A stretch of DNA of 64,000 bases from Gracilaria gracilis (Eukaryota > Rhodophyta > Florideophyceae > Gracilariales > Gracilariaceae): contig JARGSG010000001.1 of assembly GCA_030374805.1 (NCBI GenBank), positions 186,001 to 250,000 on the forward strand, in the 5' to 3' direction. This document shows, piece after piece, positions 9,757 through 19,444 of this stretch. The notes beneath the pieces are model-generated. The model was not told the DNA's origin. It was given only the letters and a program-made list of their open reading frames with translations, and made no database searches. Each line of letters opens with the position of its first letter. Positions within the stretch are counted from its first letter, which is position 1. The position numbers and the translations under genes are program-made.

Positions 9757-12700
9757 ATGGTTCGTAGCGCTTCTTTGCATACCTCCAGCTCGCGGAAAAG
9801 CGCTGCGGATGACGAGCCCCGTTTTCTTAGCAGAACTCATCCTCCGTACCCGATTCATCCGTTTCCTGGCTTTCGTCGAGGAAATTTGCTTCGCATGGAG
9901 ATGAAGAATTTTCTCACCTTTTCGGATACTACGATGCTGCCTGGACCGCGCATGAATCTTATCCTCGGTCCCAATGGGACGGGCAAATCCTCTGTTGCTA
10001 ATGCAGTCTGCATTGTGTTTGGAGGTCATCCTAGACTTCTCGGTAGAAGTACGGATTTGGGCGGCTTTGTAAAACATGGAACACAAGAGGCTTCCGTCAC
10101 AGCCTTGATTTTTGATGATACAATTCCTTCAGGTGTTCGTCAGGTGCGTAGAAAGTTTGACACTGACGGCAAGAATGAGTTCTTTCTGGATGGTAATAAG
10201 TGCTCCATGTCCAAAATCTCGTCAGATGTTTGTCAACGTTATGACATTCAGCTTGACAATCTTAGCCAGTTCATGCCACAGGAGAAGATTGCTGAGTTTG
10301 TCAACATGCAACCACCGGAGTTGCTTCAGATTACTATTCGTGCATTGGGCGGTACTGAGAAGGCGAATTTGTATGAACGATTGAAGACGGTCGATAAGCA
10401 AATTTCAAGTGTCGATCAGGATCTTGCCTCTTTGCAGGAAAGGATTGACACTCTTAGAGAGCAGCAAGAGGCAAATGCTGAAGAAGTAGAGGCATTCAGA
10501 CAACAGCAACTTGTGAGAAAGAGGCTGGATCTGTACAGAAGATATATGCTGTGTGCCGAAGAGGAGTATGCGAGGGAACAGTACGCCACCTTGTTGAAAG
10601 AAAGGAAGCAAATGGAGGCAAACATTAATGAGTTGAAGCAACAGCTTAACAGTGCTTCTGCGGGGCCTGTAAATGCGAAACAACAGGTTCTTGATGCAGC
10701 AAAAATGGCCCTAAGATCCGCTAAGGAAAAGAATAGATCCTACCACGGTCCTCTCACGGAGCTCAATAGCAGTGTAGAACGAACCAATGCTGAGTTGCGC
10801 TCCAAGCAAACCGAATACAAGGACGTGGAACACCGCGCTGAGCAGCTGCAAAAGGCAGTTTCTTTGGCACAGTCAAAATACGAACGGGCAGTAGACCAAA
10901 GGCAGCAAATCGGTGACGTTAAGATTCCTTTATTGGAAAGCAAGATCAGAGAAATTGATCAAAAGAGACATGATGTGCGAAGTGATATATCGCGTCTTCA
11001 TGAAACGAGTGCTTCCTGTGATCGAGAGCGATCCAACTCTGCAAGAAACATAAAGATAGCAAATCATCAACTTCAGCAAATTGCTGATGTACGGCATGCG
11101 CGTATCAACCATTTGACGAGATGGAAACGAAAACCTCTTGATAAGTGTGCAGAGGTGGTGTACAACTTGGTGCAGAATCGTGCTTTTCAAGGGCACGTAT
11201 TTGGTCCTGTGGGAGCAGAAATAGAAGTCTCCAACGAATACCATGGTCGTATTATGGAGCATCTGATGCGAGGTGACTTTTTTATCACCGCCTTTGTCAC
11301 AGAGACTATGAAAGACGCCAACTTGTTGCTTGATGAGTGCCACAAAGCAATTGGATTCAGACCCCATGTATTCACTGCGCCTACGACTATTGACGACGAG
11401 CCCGACATGTATGCCATTCAACAACAGGTTCCTCGTCGGCCAGTGGACGATGCTTTGCGATCGATGGGAATTGTAGATGTGGTTAGTAACATTTACAACG
11501 CGCCGGCAGCGGTTCGAGCAGCTCTCAATGCACAACTCAATCTTCATAATGTGCATGTGGGTGTCGAGCAAGCTGCGACGCAGCGTAGCATCGATGGCTT
11601 GAAATGGGAAGATGGTATATCTGCTTGGTACACCCCTAAAGCCCGTATGAATGTGATTAAGTCTCGATATGACAGAAATGTGCGGAATCTCAGTATGGAC
11701 AACTCCTTCGAGAACCAATCAGGTCGCTTCTTCGCGGAGAGTTTATTTGCCCAAGAGCAAAAGAGACAAGAGTTAATAAACCAGATCCGTGAAGAAGAGG
11801 GGATGATGGAGAATGCTGGGAAGAAAGTGAGGGATGCGTTGGAACGAATCAAGGAACTCGAACAAGTGAAGCGTGAATTAGAGTCAGAAAGAAGGGAGAA
11901 GGAACAAAGAAAGGTTGAGGCCAAGAGAATTGAAGATCTAGTTCGTGCATTACAGCGACAAGTGAAACAAGCAGAAGAGCGCACACAAAACCACGACGTG
12001 AATCGGTTGAAGAAACGGGTAACAGCACAGATGGGTCGTCTGCAGGATGAGGTGGTGGACCTAGCTGTACGCATGACTGATGCACTGCAACAACAAATTG
12101 AGGCGATTGGGCAATATGATGATGCCATGATCGATGTGGGATGCGCTGCCCGAGATCTGGCGATGGAACACGAAAAGCATGAGAGCAGTATGCGGGAAAT
12201 AGCAGCTCAAGAAGCTGTGTACAAGGAAAAAAGAGTGGAGGAAAAGGCATGCAAAGTGGAATACAAGAAGAAGGTGGAAAGGGCCAAGGGTGCCATTACC
12301 GAGGAGGATTGGAAAGAGCATGGAGAAGAGCTGAGTGCCCTACACCAGATTGAGCCGGGGGAGTTGGAGGAGAAGATTGCGCAAATGGAAGGGCAGGCAA
12401 TGGGCTTAGAAACTGGTGGTGATGGAATCATTCGGTCTTTTGAAGAACGGAAAAAGAAGATTGATACTCTAGAGAAGGAGATGGAGGATCGAAAGAAACG
12501 ACACGGAGCACGGCGGGAGCGATTACTAAAGGAGAAGCAGGGCTTCTTATCGTGGTTGTCGGCGGGGGTGGAGAAGATGCGCGCCAAGTTCTCGTCGCTG
12601 TACAAGAGACTGGGGTGTTCTGGGGACCTGGAACTGGTGAATGGACAGAGTGAAAAGCTGTCAGACTTGGCTCTACAGATCCTGGTGTCGTACCGAGAGG

Positions 12701-13029
12701 ACGTTGGACTGCGGGCTGTAAGCGCGAGCGCAAACAGCGGGGGAGAAAAAATGTGCTGCACGATGCTGTTCTGCTTTTCGCTGATTGTGGAGGACGGGCG
12801 GGTTCCACCGTTCGTTTTCGTGGACGAGCTGAACCAGGGGCTGGACCCGAAGAACGAGCTGAGGATCATGACCATGATGTTCGAGGATGCGGAAGAGGAG
12901 GGCGCGAGCCAGAGCTTTGTGATCTCACCAAAGCTGCAGCTGAACATGCGGCTCAAGTCGCAGACGAAGACGCACATCCTGTTCAACGGGATGGTGCGGG
13001 GGGAGGAGATCACGGCACCGGTAGTGTGA
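9757..13029 (+). CDS. SMC5: SMC5, structural maintenance of chromosomes protein 5
   Basis: A 1090-residue single-exon protein of normal length for SMC5. It is the ATPase subunit that pairs with SMC6 in the SMC5/6 complex, which acts in homologous-recombination repair and replication-stress tolerance in the nucleus. Walker A GPNGTGKS lies at 71-78 after FLTFSDTT. Two long coiled coils (about 215-440 and 660-890) flank a hinge region around 440-640 that includes GHVFGPVGAEIEV. The ABC signature SANSGGEKM is at about 991-999 and Walker B VFVDELNQGLDP at about 1021-1031. The NQGLDP ending is characteristic of SMC5 rather than SMC1-4 or SMC6. The first ATG (9757) gives a 45-residue basic leader before the head domain, usual for the family. 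It is followed by the PLP-enzyme gene on the same strand, about 400 bp away. Confidence 0.95.
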   Translation: MVRSASLHTSSSRKSAADDEPRFLSRTHPPYPIHPFPGFRRGNLLRMEMKNFLTFSDTTMLPGPRMNLILGPNGTGKSSVANAVCIVFGGHPRLLGRSTDLGGFVKHGTQEASVTALIFDDTIPSGVRQVRRKFDTDGKNEFFLDGNKCSMSKISSDVCQRYDIQLDNLSQFMPQEKIAEFVNMQPPELLQITIRALGGTEKANLYERLKTVDKQISSVDQDLASLQERIDTLREQQEANAEEVEAFRQQQLVRKRLDLYRRYMLCAEEEYAREQYATLLKERKQMEANINELKQQLNSASAGPVNAKQQVLDAAKMALRSAKEKNRSYHGPLTELNSSVERTNAELRSKQTEYKDVEHRAEQLQKAVSLAQSKYERAVDQRQQIGDVKIPLLESKIREIDQKRHDVRSDISRLHETSASCDRERSNSARNIKIANHQLQQIADVRHARINHLTRWKRKPLDKCAEVVYNLVQNRAFQGHVFGPVGAEIEVSNEYHGRIMEHLMRGDFFITAFVTETMKDANLLLDECHKAIGFRPHVFTAPTTIDDEPDMYAIQQQVPRRPVDDALRSMGIVDVVSNIYNAPAAVRAALNAQLNLHNVHVGVEQAATQRSIDGLKWEDGISAWYTPKARMNVIKSRYDRNVRNLSMDNSFENQSGRFFAESLFAQEQKRQELINQIREEEGMMENAGKKVRDALERIKELEQVKRELESERREKEQRKVEAKRIEDLVRALQRQVKQAEERTQNHDVNRLKKRVTAQMGRLQDEVVDLAVRMTDALQQQIEAIGQYDDAMIDVGCAARDLAMEHEKHESSMREIAAQEAVYKEKRVEEKACKVEYKKKVERAKGAITEEDWKEHGEELSALHQIEPGELEEKIAQMEGQAMGLETGGDGIIRSFEERKKKIDTLEKEMEDRKKRHGARRERLLKEKQGFLSWLSAGVEKMRAKFSSLYKRLGCSGDLELVNGQSEKLSDLALQILVSYREDVGLRAVSASANSGGEKMCCTMLFCFSLIVEDGRVPPFVFVDELNQGLDPKNELRIMTMMFEDAEEEGASQSFVISPKLQLNMRLKSQTKTHILFNGMVRGEEITAPVV

Positions 13030-13434
13030 GGGTGCTTCGTGGGCGATGACATGACACAACGACGGAGCAGCGGCGCGAGGACGCGGCGGCTGGGGGGCGC
13101 TTACGCGGCAGGTACAGGCGCCGGTGGCGATTGAGCGCAATCAGCAGCGGGGCAATCATGGCGCGCGCTGGGGCGCGCGCAGTCAACGCGTGCACGTGCA
13201 TGGCGCGCCGTGCGTGGGCACGCGCCGCGCACGCGCCCAACGCGCTCCCCGCGCGCCATTCGCGCGTGGCGTGGCCATGAGCGCTGGCCATGAGCGCGCC
13301 CGCGCACGTCAAGAGGAGCCGCTCACAGCGCTGTGCGCGTGCGTGCGAGTTTGCGCATAAAGGCGCACGCGGGCGCGCCTTCTGGCGCTTGGTGGCTACC
13401 GGCCCGCTGTCGCACATGTTTCTCTTCTTCCTCA
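13030..13434. promoter_or_regulatory. GC-rich spacer/promoter with alternating CG/CA tracts
   Basis: The spacer between SMC5 and the PLP-enzyme gene is dense in GCGC, GCGCGCC and CACGTG-like words (13160-13300). Long stretches alternate purine and pyrimidine. A near-direct repeat of GGCCATGAGCGC occurs at about 13272-13294. It resembles the GC-rich promoters at 43664-43940 and 58224-58548 and is probably the promoter of the downstream gene. Confidence 0.5.
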
Positions 13435-14802
13435 ATGTCACCTTCGTTGCTCGGCCGCATGTCGTCTCCTCCCATGAATCAGTCTTTCTCGCGCATTAGG
13501 CGCAAGCACTTTGCGCAGCTTGACCGCTCCAACGTCGTCTACCTGGATCATACCGGCGCTTGCCCGGTCCCGCGCGACCTCCCGCTCAAGCATGCCGAGC
13601 TGCTTTCCACCCATGTCTATGCTAACCCGCACTCGGCCTCCGCGCCGTCTGAGCACGCCACTGCCGCTATGGAACGAGCGCGCAACGCCGTGCTGCACTT
13701 CTTCCATGCCCGCGAACATGAAGTCATTTTTACCGCCAACGCATCCGCCGCTATCCACCTGGTGGCACAGACCTTCCCGTTTTCTTCGCGATCGACCTTG
13801 TACATGTCTGCCGACAATCACAACTCCGTGTTGGCTCTGCGCGAATCGGTGCGCCACGTGGGCGGAAAGACAGTGGTGCTGCCGCTTGATACGCGTCTGA
13901 ACCTTGCACAACCACACTCGTATATTCGACAGAGCGACGACGATGGCGCTAGTTTGCTTGCATATCCCGCGCAATCCAACTTTTCGGGCGTTCGACATGA
14001 CCTCAGTTTGGTGCCGTTTGCCAAAGGGCGAAACGTGCGCGTATTGTTGGACGTTGCGGCGTATGTTCCCACCTCTGCACTGGATCTGTCCGTGGTGGAT
14101 GCTGACTTTGTTCCGCTGTCGTTTTACAAGATGTTTGGATATCCTACTGGCATTGGAGCGTTGATTGTTCGCAAGGATGCAATGCAAGTGCTACGCAAGC
14201 AATGGTTTGCTGGCGGCACAGTCAAGTTTGTGTCCGTGTCTTCTGATTTGCATGTTTTGCACGATGGCGCTGACGCTTTTCAGGATGGCACGGTGGACTT
14301 TCTTTCGTTCCCCGCTATTGTGAATGGGTTGCGGTTCCTGTCTAAGATTGGAATGAGTAATATCACCAAGAACGTGGCGTCACTAACACACCAGCTGCTG
14401 CACCATTTGCACAACATGCGATATGGTAACGGACGTAGAATGACGGTGATATACGGCCCCGATATGCACGATCATGTGAATCGTGGAGGAACGGTTGCGA
14501 TGGATATATTGGACAACTGTGGCAAACGTATTGATTGTCATTTTGTTGAAAAGGAGGCCGGACGTCGGGGACTTGCCATCCGCGCCGGATGCTTCTGCAA
14601 TCCGGGATGCGCGGAGCGCGTGTTCGACATTGATGCGCTCTCTGTGGTGGAATGCGTCCGGAAAGGACGAAGCGCATACGACTGCACGGATGGCATCGGC
14701 TGCCTGCGCGTGTCGGTGGGAGTTGCCAGCGTGAGGAAGGACGTGAAGGCGTTCCTGTCGTTTGTCAGTTATTTTTGTGGCACGTTTGGAGTCAAGTGCT
14801 GA
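13435..14802 (+). CDS. PLP-dependent class V aminotransferase-fold protein, Moco-sulfurase N-domain-like
   Basis: A 455-residue protein from ATG 13435; ATG 13459 is an equally possible start eight codons later. The order of motifs fits the N-terminal domain of molybdenum-cofactor sulfurase (ABA3/MOCOS) and its plant paralogues. These are VVYLDHTGACPVP near the N-terminus, NPHSAS, FTANASAAIHLV (the cofactor-phosphate helix), the PLP-lysine segment SFYKMFGYPTG (Lys about 232), and a C-terminal AGCFCNPGC whose Cys residues at about 386 and 388 match the persulfide-carrying region. The C-terminal MOSC domain of full sulfurases is absent, so it cannot be a complete Moco sulfurase on its own. It may be a stand-alone desulfurase or a paralogue of unknown substrate. 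No clear transit peptide is seen, only a short Ser/Arg-rich leader. Confidence 0.75.
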   Translation: MSPSLLGRMSSPPMNQSFSRIRRKHFAQLDRSNVVYLDHTGACPVPRDLPLKHAELLSTHVYANPHSASAPSEHATAAMERARNAVLHFFHAREHEVIFTANASAAIHLVAQTFPFSSRSTLYMSADNHNSVLALRESVRHVGGKTVVLPLDTRLNLAQPHSYIRQSDDDGASLLAYPAQSNFSGVRHDLSLVPFAKGRNVRVLLDVAAYVPTSALDLSVVDADFVPLSFYKMFGYPTGIGALIVRKDAMQVLRKQWFAGGTVKFVSVSSDLHVLHDGADAFQDGTVDFLSFPAIVNGLRFLSKIGMSNITKNVASLTHQLLHHLHNMRYGNGRRMTVIYGPDMHDHVNRGGTVAMDILDNCGKRIDCHFVEKEAGRRGLAIRAGCFCNPGCAERVFDIDALSVVECVRKGRSAYDCTDGIGCLRVSVGVASVRKDVKAFLSFVSYFCGTFGVKC

Positions 14803-16630
14803 CCGCCGCCTTGGTGGTGGAGGTTGGGAACCGTCGCCGTGCTGTGCCTGTATCATTTGTTCGCTTAGCCTAATTGTTAACCGCTAATAATCGTCACTAA
14901 AAATTCAGCTTACATATGTAGCTCTAGCAGTTTGTCGATTCGTTGAGCGCGCCTGTGCCAGCAAGGCGCGCCTGCACACGCGTTGTTGCATTGCAGTACA
15001 GTCACGTGCACCAAAAGCGCCCCGTTAAACTGAATTGTTGCGGAAAGCGCGATTGGTCTGTCAATTCTTGCTGCTGTGCAAACAGCTGTCGGTGAAGCAA
15101 ACCATTCCCTGTGCTCAACAAATTTCGGCTCGAGACTTTGCGACCGTGTAATCATGTCATGACCACCACGGCCGTGGTCCCACGTGAAGGACCACAGCCG
15201 CGAGGTCCTGCAACCCAAACGTACATACAGGCGTACGAACCTAGCACTCATGACAGCCGCAGGCACCCCACTCGCATCGGGGTGCATGTGTACCATTAGT
15301 TATTGCAATCTTCAGTGTGAAAACGTTCGTGGTCGCGCTCCACACGTCTATCAGACCGCCTTTCACGCTCTCCACCACTTTTCTCTTCGGTTTTCAACTT
15401 GTGATAGCCTGGCTTGAGCAAGCTATACTAGTTGCGGGTAGAATCTTTCTATTGTTAAGCTGCAGAAAAGCGTCATGAATGGTTCCAGCTGCTAATTCCC
15501 CCTTCCACACAAGTTTGCTCGTAAAACCATGTCATTCGAATGGAAATTGAATAGCTTCTGAGCGTGTCCCACTTTCAACACGTGCTCTATAGCATTAAGA
15601 ACTTCATCAATGGTTTTCTTACAAAACTGTTATTCTCACTCAAGCGCATATCACATCAAAATCACAAACTTCGAGCTATCCGTTAGAAAATGTTAGAAAA
15701 TGTTGCCGTTGATTTATATCTGCTTAGTTCACTTACAGTCACGTACGCTCCATTTCTTTTGGTTATATGGCTACCAGGACTTGGACCTTTCGTCACTTTA
15801 GAAGGTCGAAGGACAACAGGTGCGCCAATTAGGAGTACAGCCAAGTTGCAATACACGTTCATATGCATAAACAGAAGGAAGCTCACATTCCTTCGCAGTC
15901 ATATCGGGGTATGAAAACTTGGCCCATGGAGCAAAGCTTCTTATGAGGATGTCTCAGAAAAGGTTTTGTTCCCTGCTCTTCATACCCTAGAAATACCATA
16001 TTTTGAGGTCATTCTGAGTTATTGAGGAGTTGCGAAAAAAGAACTGGTGATTGAGGATTCCTTAGTTGGCCCCCTTGCCCGAGATGATATGCCTTTTTCT
16101 ACGGTACATTTTTTTTTGTGTGTAACTGTAGAATGACGTGCTATTACCACTACAGAATCTGTAGTACAGGTGTGATAATTAAGGAATGGAAACCAGAAGC
16201 GAACATGAAAGCGGTGAACAGATGCGTTCGTAGGACTCTCAAAATTGCTTTACAAAGAAAACGGCATCTAAAAGTTGTACGGGTACGAAGGTAGTGTGCC
16301 AAATTGAGCGCTACCCAGTGCGAATTCTGCTGGGTTGTACGGAGGTGAAGGTGAAAGGATGAAAGAGAGAGAGAGAGGCCTTTATTTCAGGATGAAAAAG
16401 GCGGACGGTTCTTGGCATATCATCGTCTGCACTCAGGGAAACCCTTACACGTTGACGACGGCTTGGCCAATGCATGGCCCGCATTTTCTGTGCTCTCGAT
16501 TTCGAACCTGGAACTGCCAACCTCAACTGCAAGCCATCCACCGGATCCACAATCTACAGTTTGAGATTCAAATCACCTCCCACATCGCTCGCATGCAAAC
16601 AACTCCTCTGTCTTGCCCACCATCATCATC
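14803..16630. other. Intergenic region with palindromes; no supported gene
   Basis: A 1.8-kb gap. It contains a 14-bp perfect palindrome ACCACGGCCGTGGT (15165-15178), GGCGCGCC near 14964, and a short direct repeat GTTAGAAAAT at about 15681-15700. A 128-codon minus frame (15296-14910) starts with ATG but shows no domain. Bases 16300-16630 must hold the leader of the carbonic anhydrase gene. Confidence 0.5.
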
Positions 16631-17875
16631 ATGTCTCACGACGGAGCCTCCTTCATCACACCCTGCTTACCAGCTCGTTTCAGCCTCCATTCACCCGCTA
16701 ATCTCTGCCCTCGCTGTTCAGCTAATCCAGATCGCGACGGAAAACGCCTATCCCGTCGAGCTTTTCTTGCAACAATCTTGAATGCAACGTTGGTGCTATC
16801 CAAAGCAGCCGCTTCTGTTGGGGAGGAGACAACCTCCATCGCTGCTTCGGATTCTTCTGCTCCTGTGACGTCTGTGCAACCCAGCCCACCCTCTCCAAAG
16901 CGCGGAAAGCGCCCGACATGGGGTTACGATGAGGAAAACGGCCCATCGGTGTGGCATACACTTTCCCCAGATTGGCAACTTTCTGAGACAGGCGAGCTAC
17001 AATCTCCAATTCCACTATCATACAAAACTGCAACTTTGGAAGAAGCCAACTCTCCATATCGACCACGTTTGCAAACCACATCCTCAAAACTAGCAAGTCG
17101 TTTGCGTCCTTTACCAAACGCTGCTCAACCCTCATTACAGCTAGAGCCTTATATACCACCACCACCACCTGTTGTTGGAGATGCTCCTCCTTTAGACATA
17201 TACAAGTCACCGCCTCCTCCTGCTGTTGTCTTCACTGAGGATTCATCGTATGAACTGAAGGCAATGCATTTTCATGCTGGAAGGACAGAACACGAAATCG
17301 GCGGATGGTCGGGCTCATTAGAAACACACTTCTGTTTCGAGCGTCGCGACGGAGCGTTTGTGCCACGGGAGGACGACGACGATAAGACCGAAGCAGGAGA
17401 CAGTGCTGCAAGGGAAGATGTGAAGGAAGCTGCCGAGGCGCAGAAGGAACCGAAGAAGGTAGACAAAGACCGCAAGTCACCCAAATATTTGAATGTCGCT
17501 GTTCTTGGAGAGAAAGCGGAAAGCTCGGCGCCATGGCTCTCGTCGTTTTTGAAAAACTTCCGTATGAGCAACGCCGAAGAGGTTTCAGTTGTTGTCACAA
17601 TGGACATGGGTAACGTTATACCAAACTTTGAGAAATGCGACATATACACCTATACGGGGTCGTTTACAACGCCGCCATGCACTGAAGGAGTGCAATGGCT
17701 AGTTTTAGCAAGCAGAATGCCCGTCGCTGAAGAAGATGTGAATGAAATACTGCAACTGCAAGGGGGTGCGAATGTCAGGCCGCTGCAAGAAATCAACGGA
17801 AGGCAAGTATCGCGCTTCCCGGTCCTAAAGTTAAGTTCGGAGGGAGATTCTCAGGAGACGCGGCCACAAAAATAA
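16631..17875 (+). CDS. Alpha-type carbonic anhydrase with Tat-like lumenal targeting signal
   Basis: A 414-residue protein from ATG 16631. It should interconvert CO2 and bicarbonate. The zinc ligands of alpha carbonic anhydrases are recognisable: HFH (His213, His215) in AMHFHAGRTEHEIGG, and His233 in ETHF, whose Glu is also the usual Glu two residues before the third ligand. WGYDEENGPSVWHTL (family start), QSPIPL and YTGSFTTPPCTEGVQW (substrate-pocket Thr) are present. The leader is bipartite: a transit-like segment, then SRRAFLATILNATLVL with RR at about 42-43, typical of the twin-arginine route into the thylakoid lumen. Two insertions are unusual: a Pro-rich loop (PYIPPPPPVV) before the zinc site and an acidic Lys/Asp/Glu loop of about 40 residues after it. 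It converges on the J-protein gene 270 bp away. Confidence 0.85.
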   Translation: MSHDGASFITPCLPARFSLHSPANLCPRCSANPDRDGKRLSRRAFLATILNATLVLSKAAASVGEETTSIAASDSSAPVTSVQPSPPSPKRGKRPTWGYDEENGPSVWHTLSPDWQLSETGELQSPIPLSYKTATLEEANSPYRPRLQTTSSKLASRLRPLPNAAQPSLQLEPYIPPPPPVVGDAPPLDIYKSPPPPAVVFTEDSSYELKAMHFHAGRTEHEIGGWSGSLETHFCFERRDGAFVPREDDDDKTEAGDSAAREDVKEAAEAQKEPKKVDKDRKSPKYLNVAVLGEKAESSAPWLSSFLKNFRMSNAEEVSVVVTMDMGNVIPNFEKCDIYTYTGSFTTPPCTEGVQWLVLASRMPVAEEDVNEILQLQGGANVRPLQEINGRQVSRFPVLKLSSEGDSQETRPQK

Positions 17876-18148
17876 AAGGACTCGACTGTGCCCAGGGAGA
17901 TATCTTCTTACTTCGTTATTCATAGAAAGGCGTAGCCATTGTTAACGCGCTTGCTCAGACAGGCCTTGGCGTACCACTAAGCCCATCTTCTCACGTTACG
18001 CTAGACGCAAAAGTTAGTACGGCATTGAGTTTTGTGTATCGGTACAAGAGCATCATATCACTTCCCACGAGAGCACACACTGAGACAAGATGCTTGTCTG
18101 GCTACCGGTAACACGTCCAGTAGAATTGAAAAGCGTGTGAAGTGCCAT

Positions 18149-19444
18149 CTACAGTTCATCCTTGCTAAAGTCCTTCACTGTATCAGCTTTCTTGGTTCCA
18201 TCCCCAGTTTCATTTAAGGATGGAAGTTCGCCATGAAGCTCGATAGTGGCTTTCTTCTGTTCTTCTGTGAGGTTGTCAGGAAAGTCTACCCAAAACTCCA
18301 CGATCATGTTCCCTGTGGTCCCGTCGTGATAGTTAGGCATGCCCTCCTCTTCGATGGTTATCTTCTCCCCTGGCTTTATCACTTTGTCAGTCTTTATTGA
18401 GACCAGACGACCATCCAGTTGTCGCACTTGCCGATTAATTCCAACTAGAGCCTCCGAAAGTGTAATCGACAAACGATAATGCAAATCGTTCCCATTCCTC
18501 ACAAAGCGGTCATGCTCCATGGTGTCGATCTCGAAGCGTACATTACCAGTACGATGATCTGGAATCTCATCGGTTTCCTGTTCAAATACAATGTGTTGCC
18601 CGTCACGCATACCTTTTTCCACATCAATAAGAAGCATTTTCTCAACCTCTTCAAACTGACCATTGGGGCATGACTTGCATTTTGGATTACCAATCTTACC
18701 AGAACCGTGACAAACCGGACACTGTGATTGCATCTGTTGAATAAAGCCAGGACCTACTCGTCTGGTTTCGATAATGACCCCTCTCCCACCACACCTCGAA
18801 CATTTCTTTTCACAGTCTGACCAAGAATGGCAAATGATTCTCTTCTTATGCGCTATTTCCAGCACGCCGCCATTATACAGGGTTTCTAGCGGAAGGGTGA
18901 GTGGAATAACCACATCCGGAACAGTAGGCTCCTCTTGCCGGCGCCTTCTGCCTCCAAAACCACCAAACCCACCTCCGCCGAAAAACCCACCAAACGGATC
19001 AAAACCATCGTCGTCGTCATCTGCCATAAAATTGTTCATACCATCTTCACCATACCTATCATACTTCTCACGCTTATTGTTGTCAGACAACACTTCATAT
19101 GCGCTGTTCAGCTCACTTAATCTCTTAGCGGCCGACTTATCGCCAGGATTTTTGTCTATAAGAAGAAGTCAGTACATAGTACGAGAGACATTAGGGGGCG
19201 TTTATGACGTACCTGGATGATATTTTATCGCAAGCTTCCTGAAAGCGCGCTTAATCGTAGCAGAATCTGCATCGCGCCCAACGCCAAGAATATCGTAATA
19301 ATCTCTTCCGGCATACGCACGTGTGGCAAAGCTCACCAAAACTATGAACAATATGACAAATAAGAAAGGATGGACATGAGAGTGAGAAGCGGAGCGTCTT
19401 CGAGAGCTTCGATGGGGACGGTGGCCCCTATGTGCGTCGCACAT
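18149..19444 (-). CDS. ER-lumenal DnaJ (Hsp40) co-chaperone with KDEL, two exons
   Basis: Exon 1 is 19444-19213 and exon 2 is 19155-18149; the 57-bp intron 19212-19156 (GTACGT...TATAG) splits the HPD motif codon. The spliced protein has 412 residues. It has a basic N-terminus, a hydrophobic signal segment (about 26-45, ending RAYAG), a J domain from [10 protein letters not shown] with HPD at 76-78, and a Gly/Phe-rich linker ([14 protein letters not shown]). Four CXXCXG-like zinc repeats follow ([16 protein letters not shown], and CHSW..C and CKSCPNG variants), then the C-terminal substrate-binding domains. It ends SKDEL, an ER-retrieval signal. This is the type I ER J-protein (Scj1/ERdj3-like) that stimulates BiP ATPase. 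One zinc repeat (CHSWSDC) departs from CXXCXG spacing, as in other ER members. Confidence 0.92.
19156..19212 (-). other. 57-bp spliceosomal intron in the ER J-protein gene
   Basis: The intron has a GT donor (GTACGT), a branch-like TACTGAC about 18 bases before the acceptor, and TTCTTATAG at the 3' end. Removing it joins YHP to DKNPGDK in frame, restoring the universal HPD motif, which proves the junction. Confidence 0.95.

Noticed and set aside
10930..11718. Minus-strand frame of 262 codons inside SMC5
   Set aside because: Shadow of the SMC5 coding strand, with no domain of its own.
13438..14187. Minus-strand frame of 249 codons opposite the PLP-enzyme gene
   Set aside because: Shadow frame in GC-rich coding DNA; the plus strand has clear PLP-enzyme motifs.
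14910..15296. Minus-strand 128-codon frame starting with ATG in the gap after the PLP enzyme
   Set aside because: No recognisable domain, composition follows the GC-rich palindromic DNA, and a plus frame competes in the same place.
16490..16530. TTCGAACC on the plus strand near 16499 as a tRNA T-arm
   Set aside because: No acceptor pairing or A box on either strand at the right distance.
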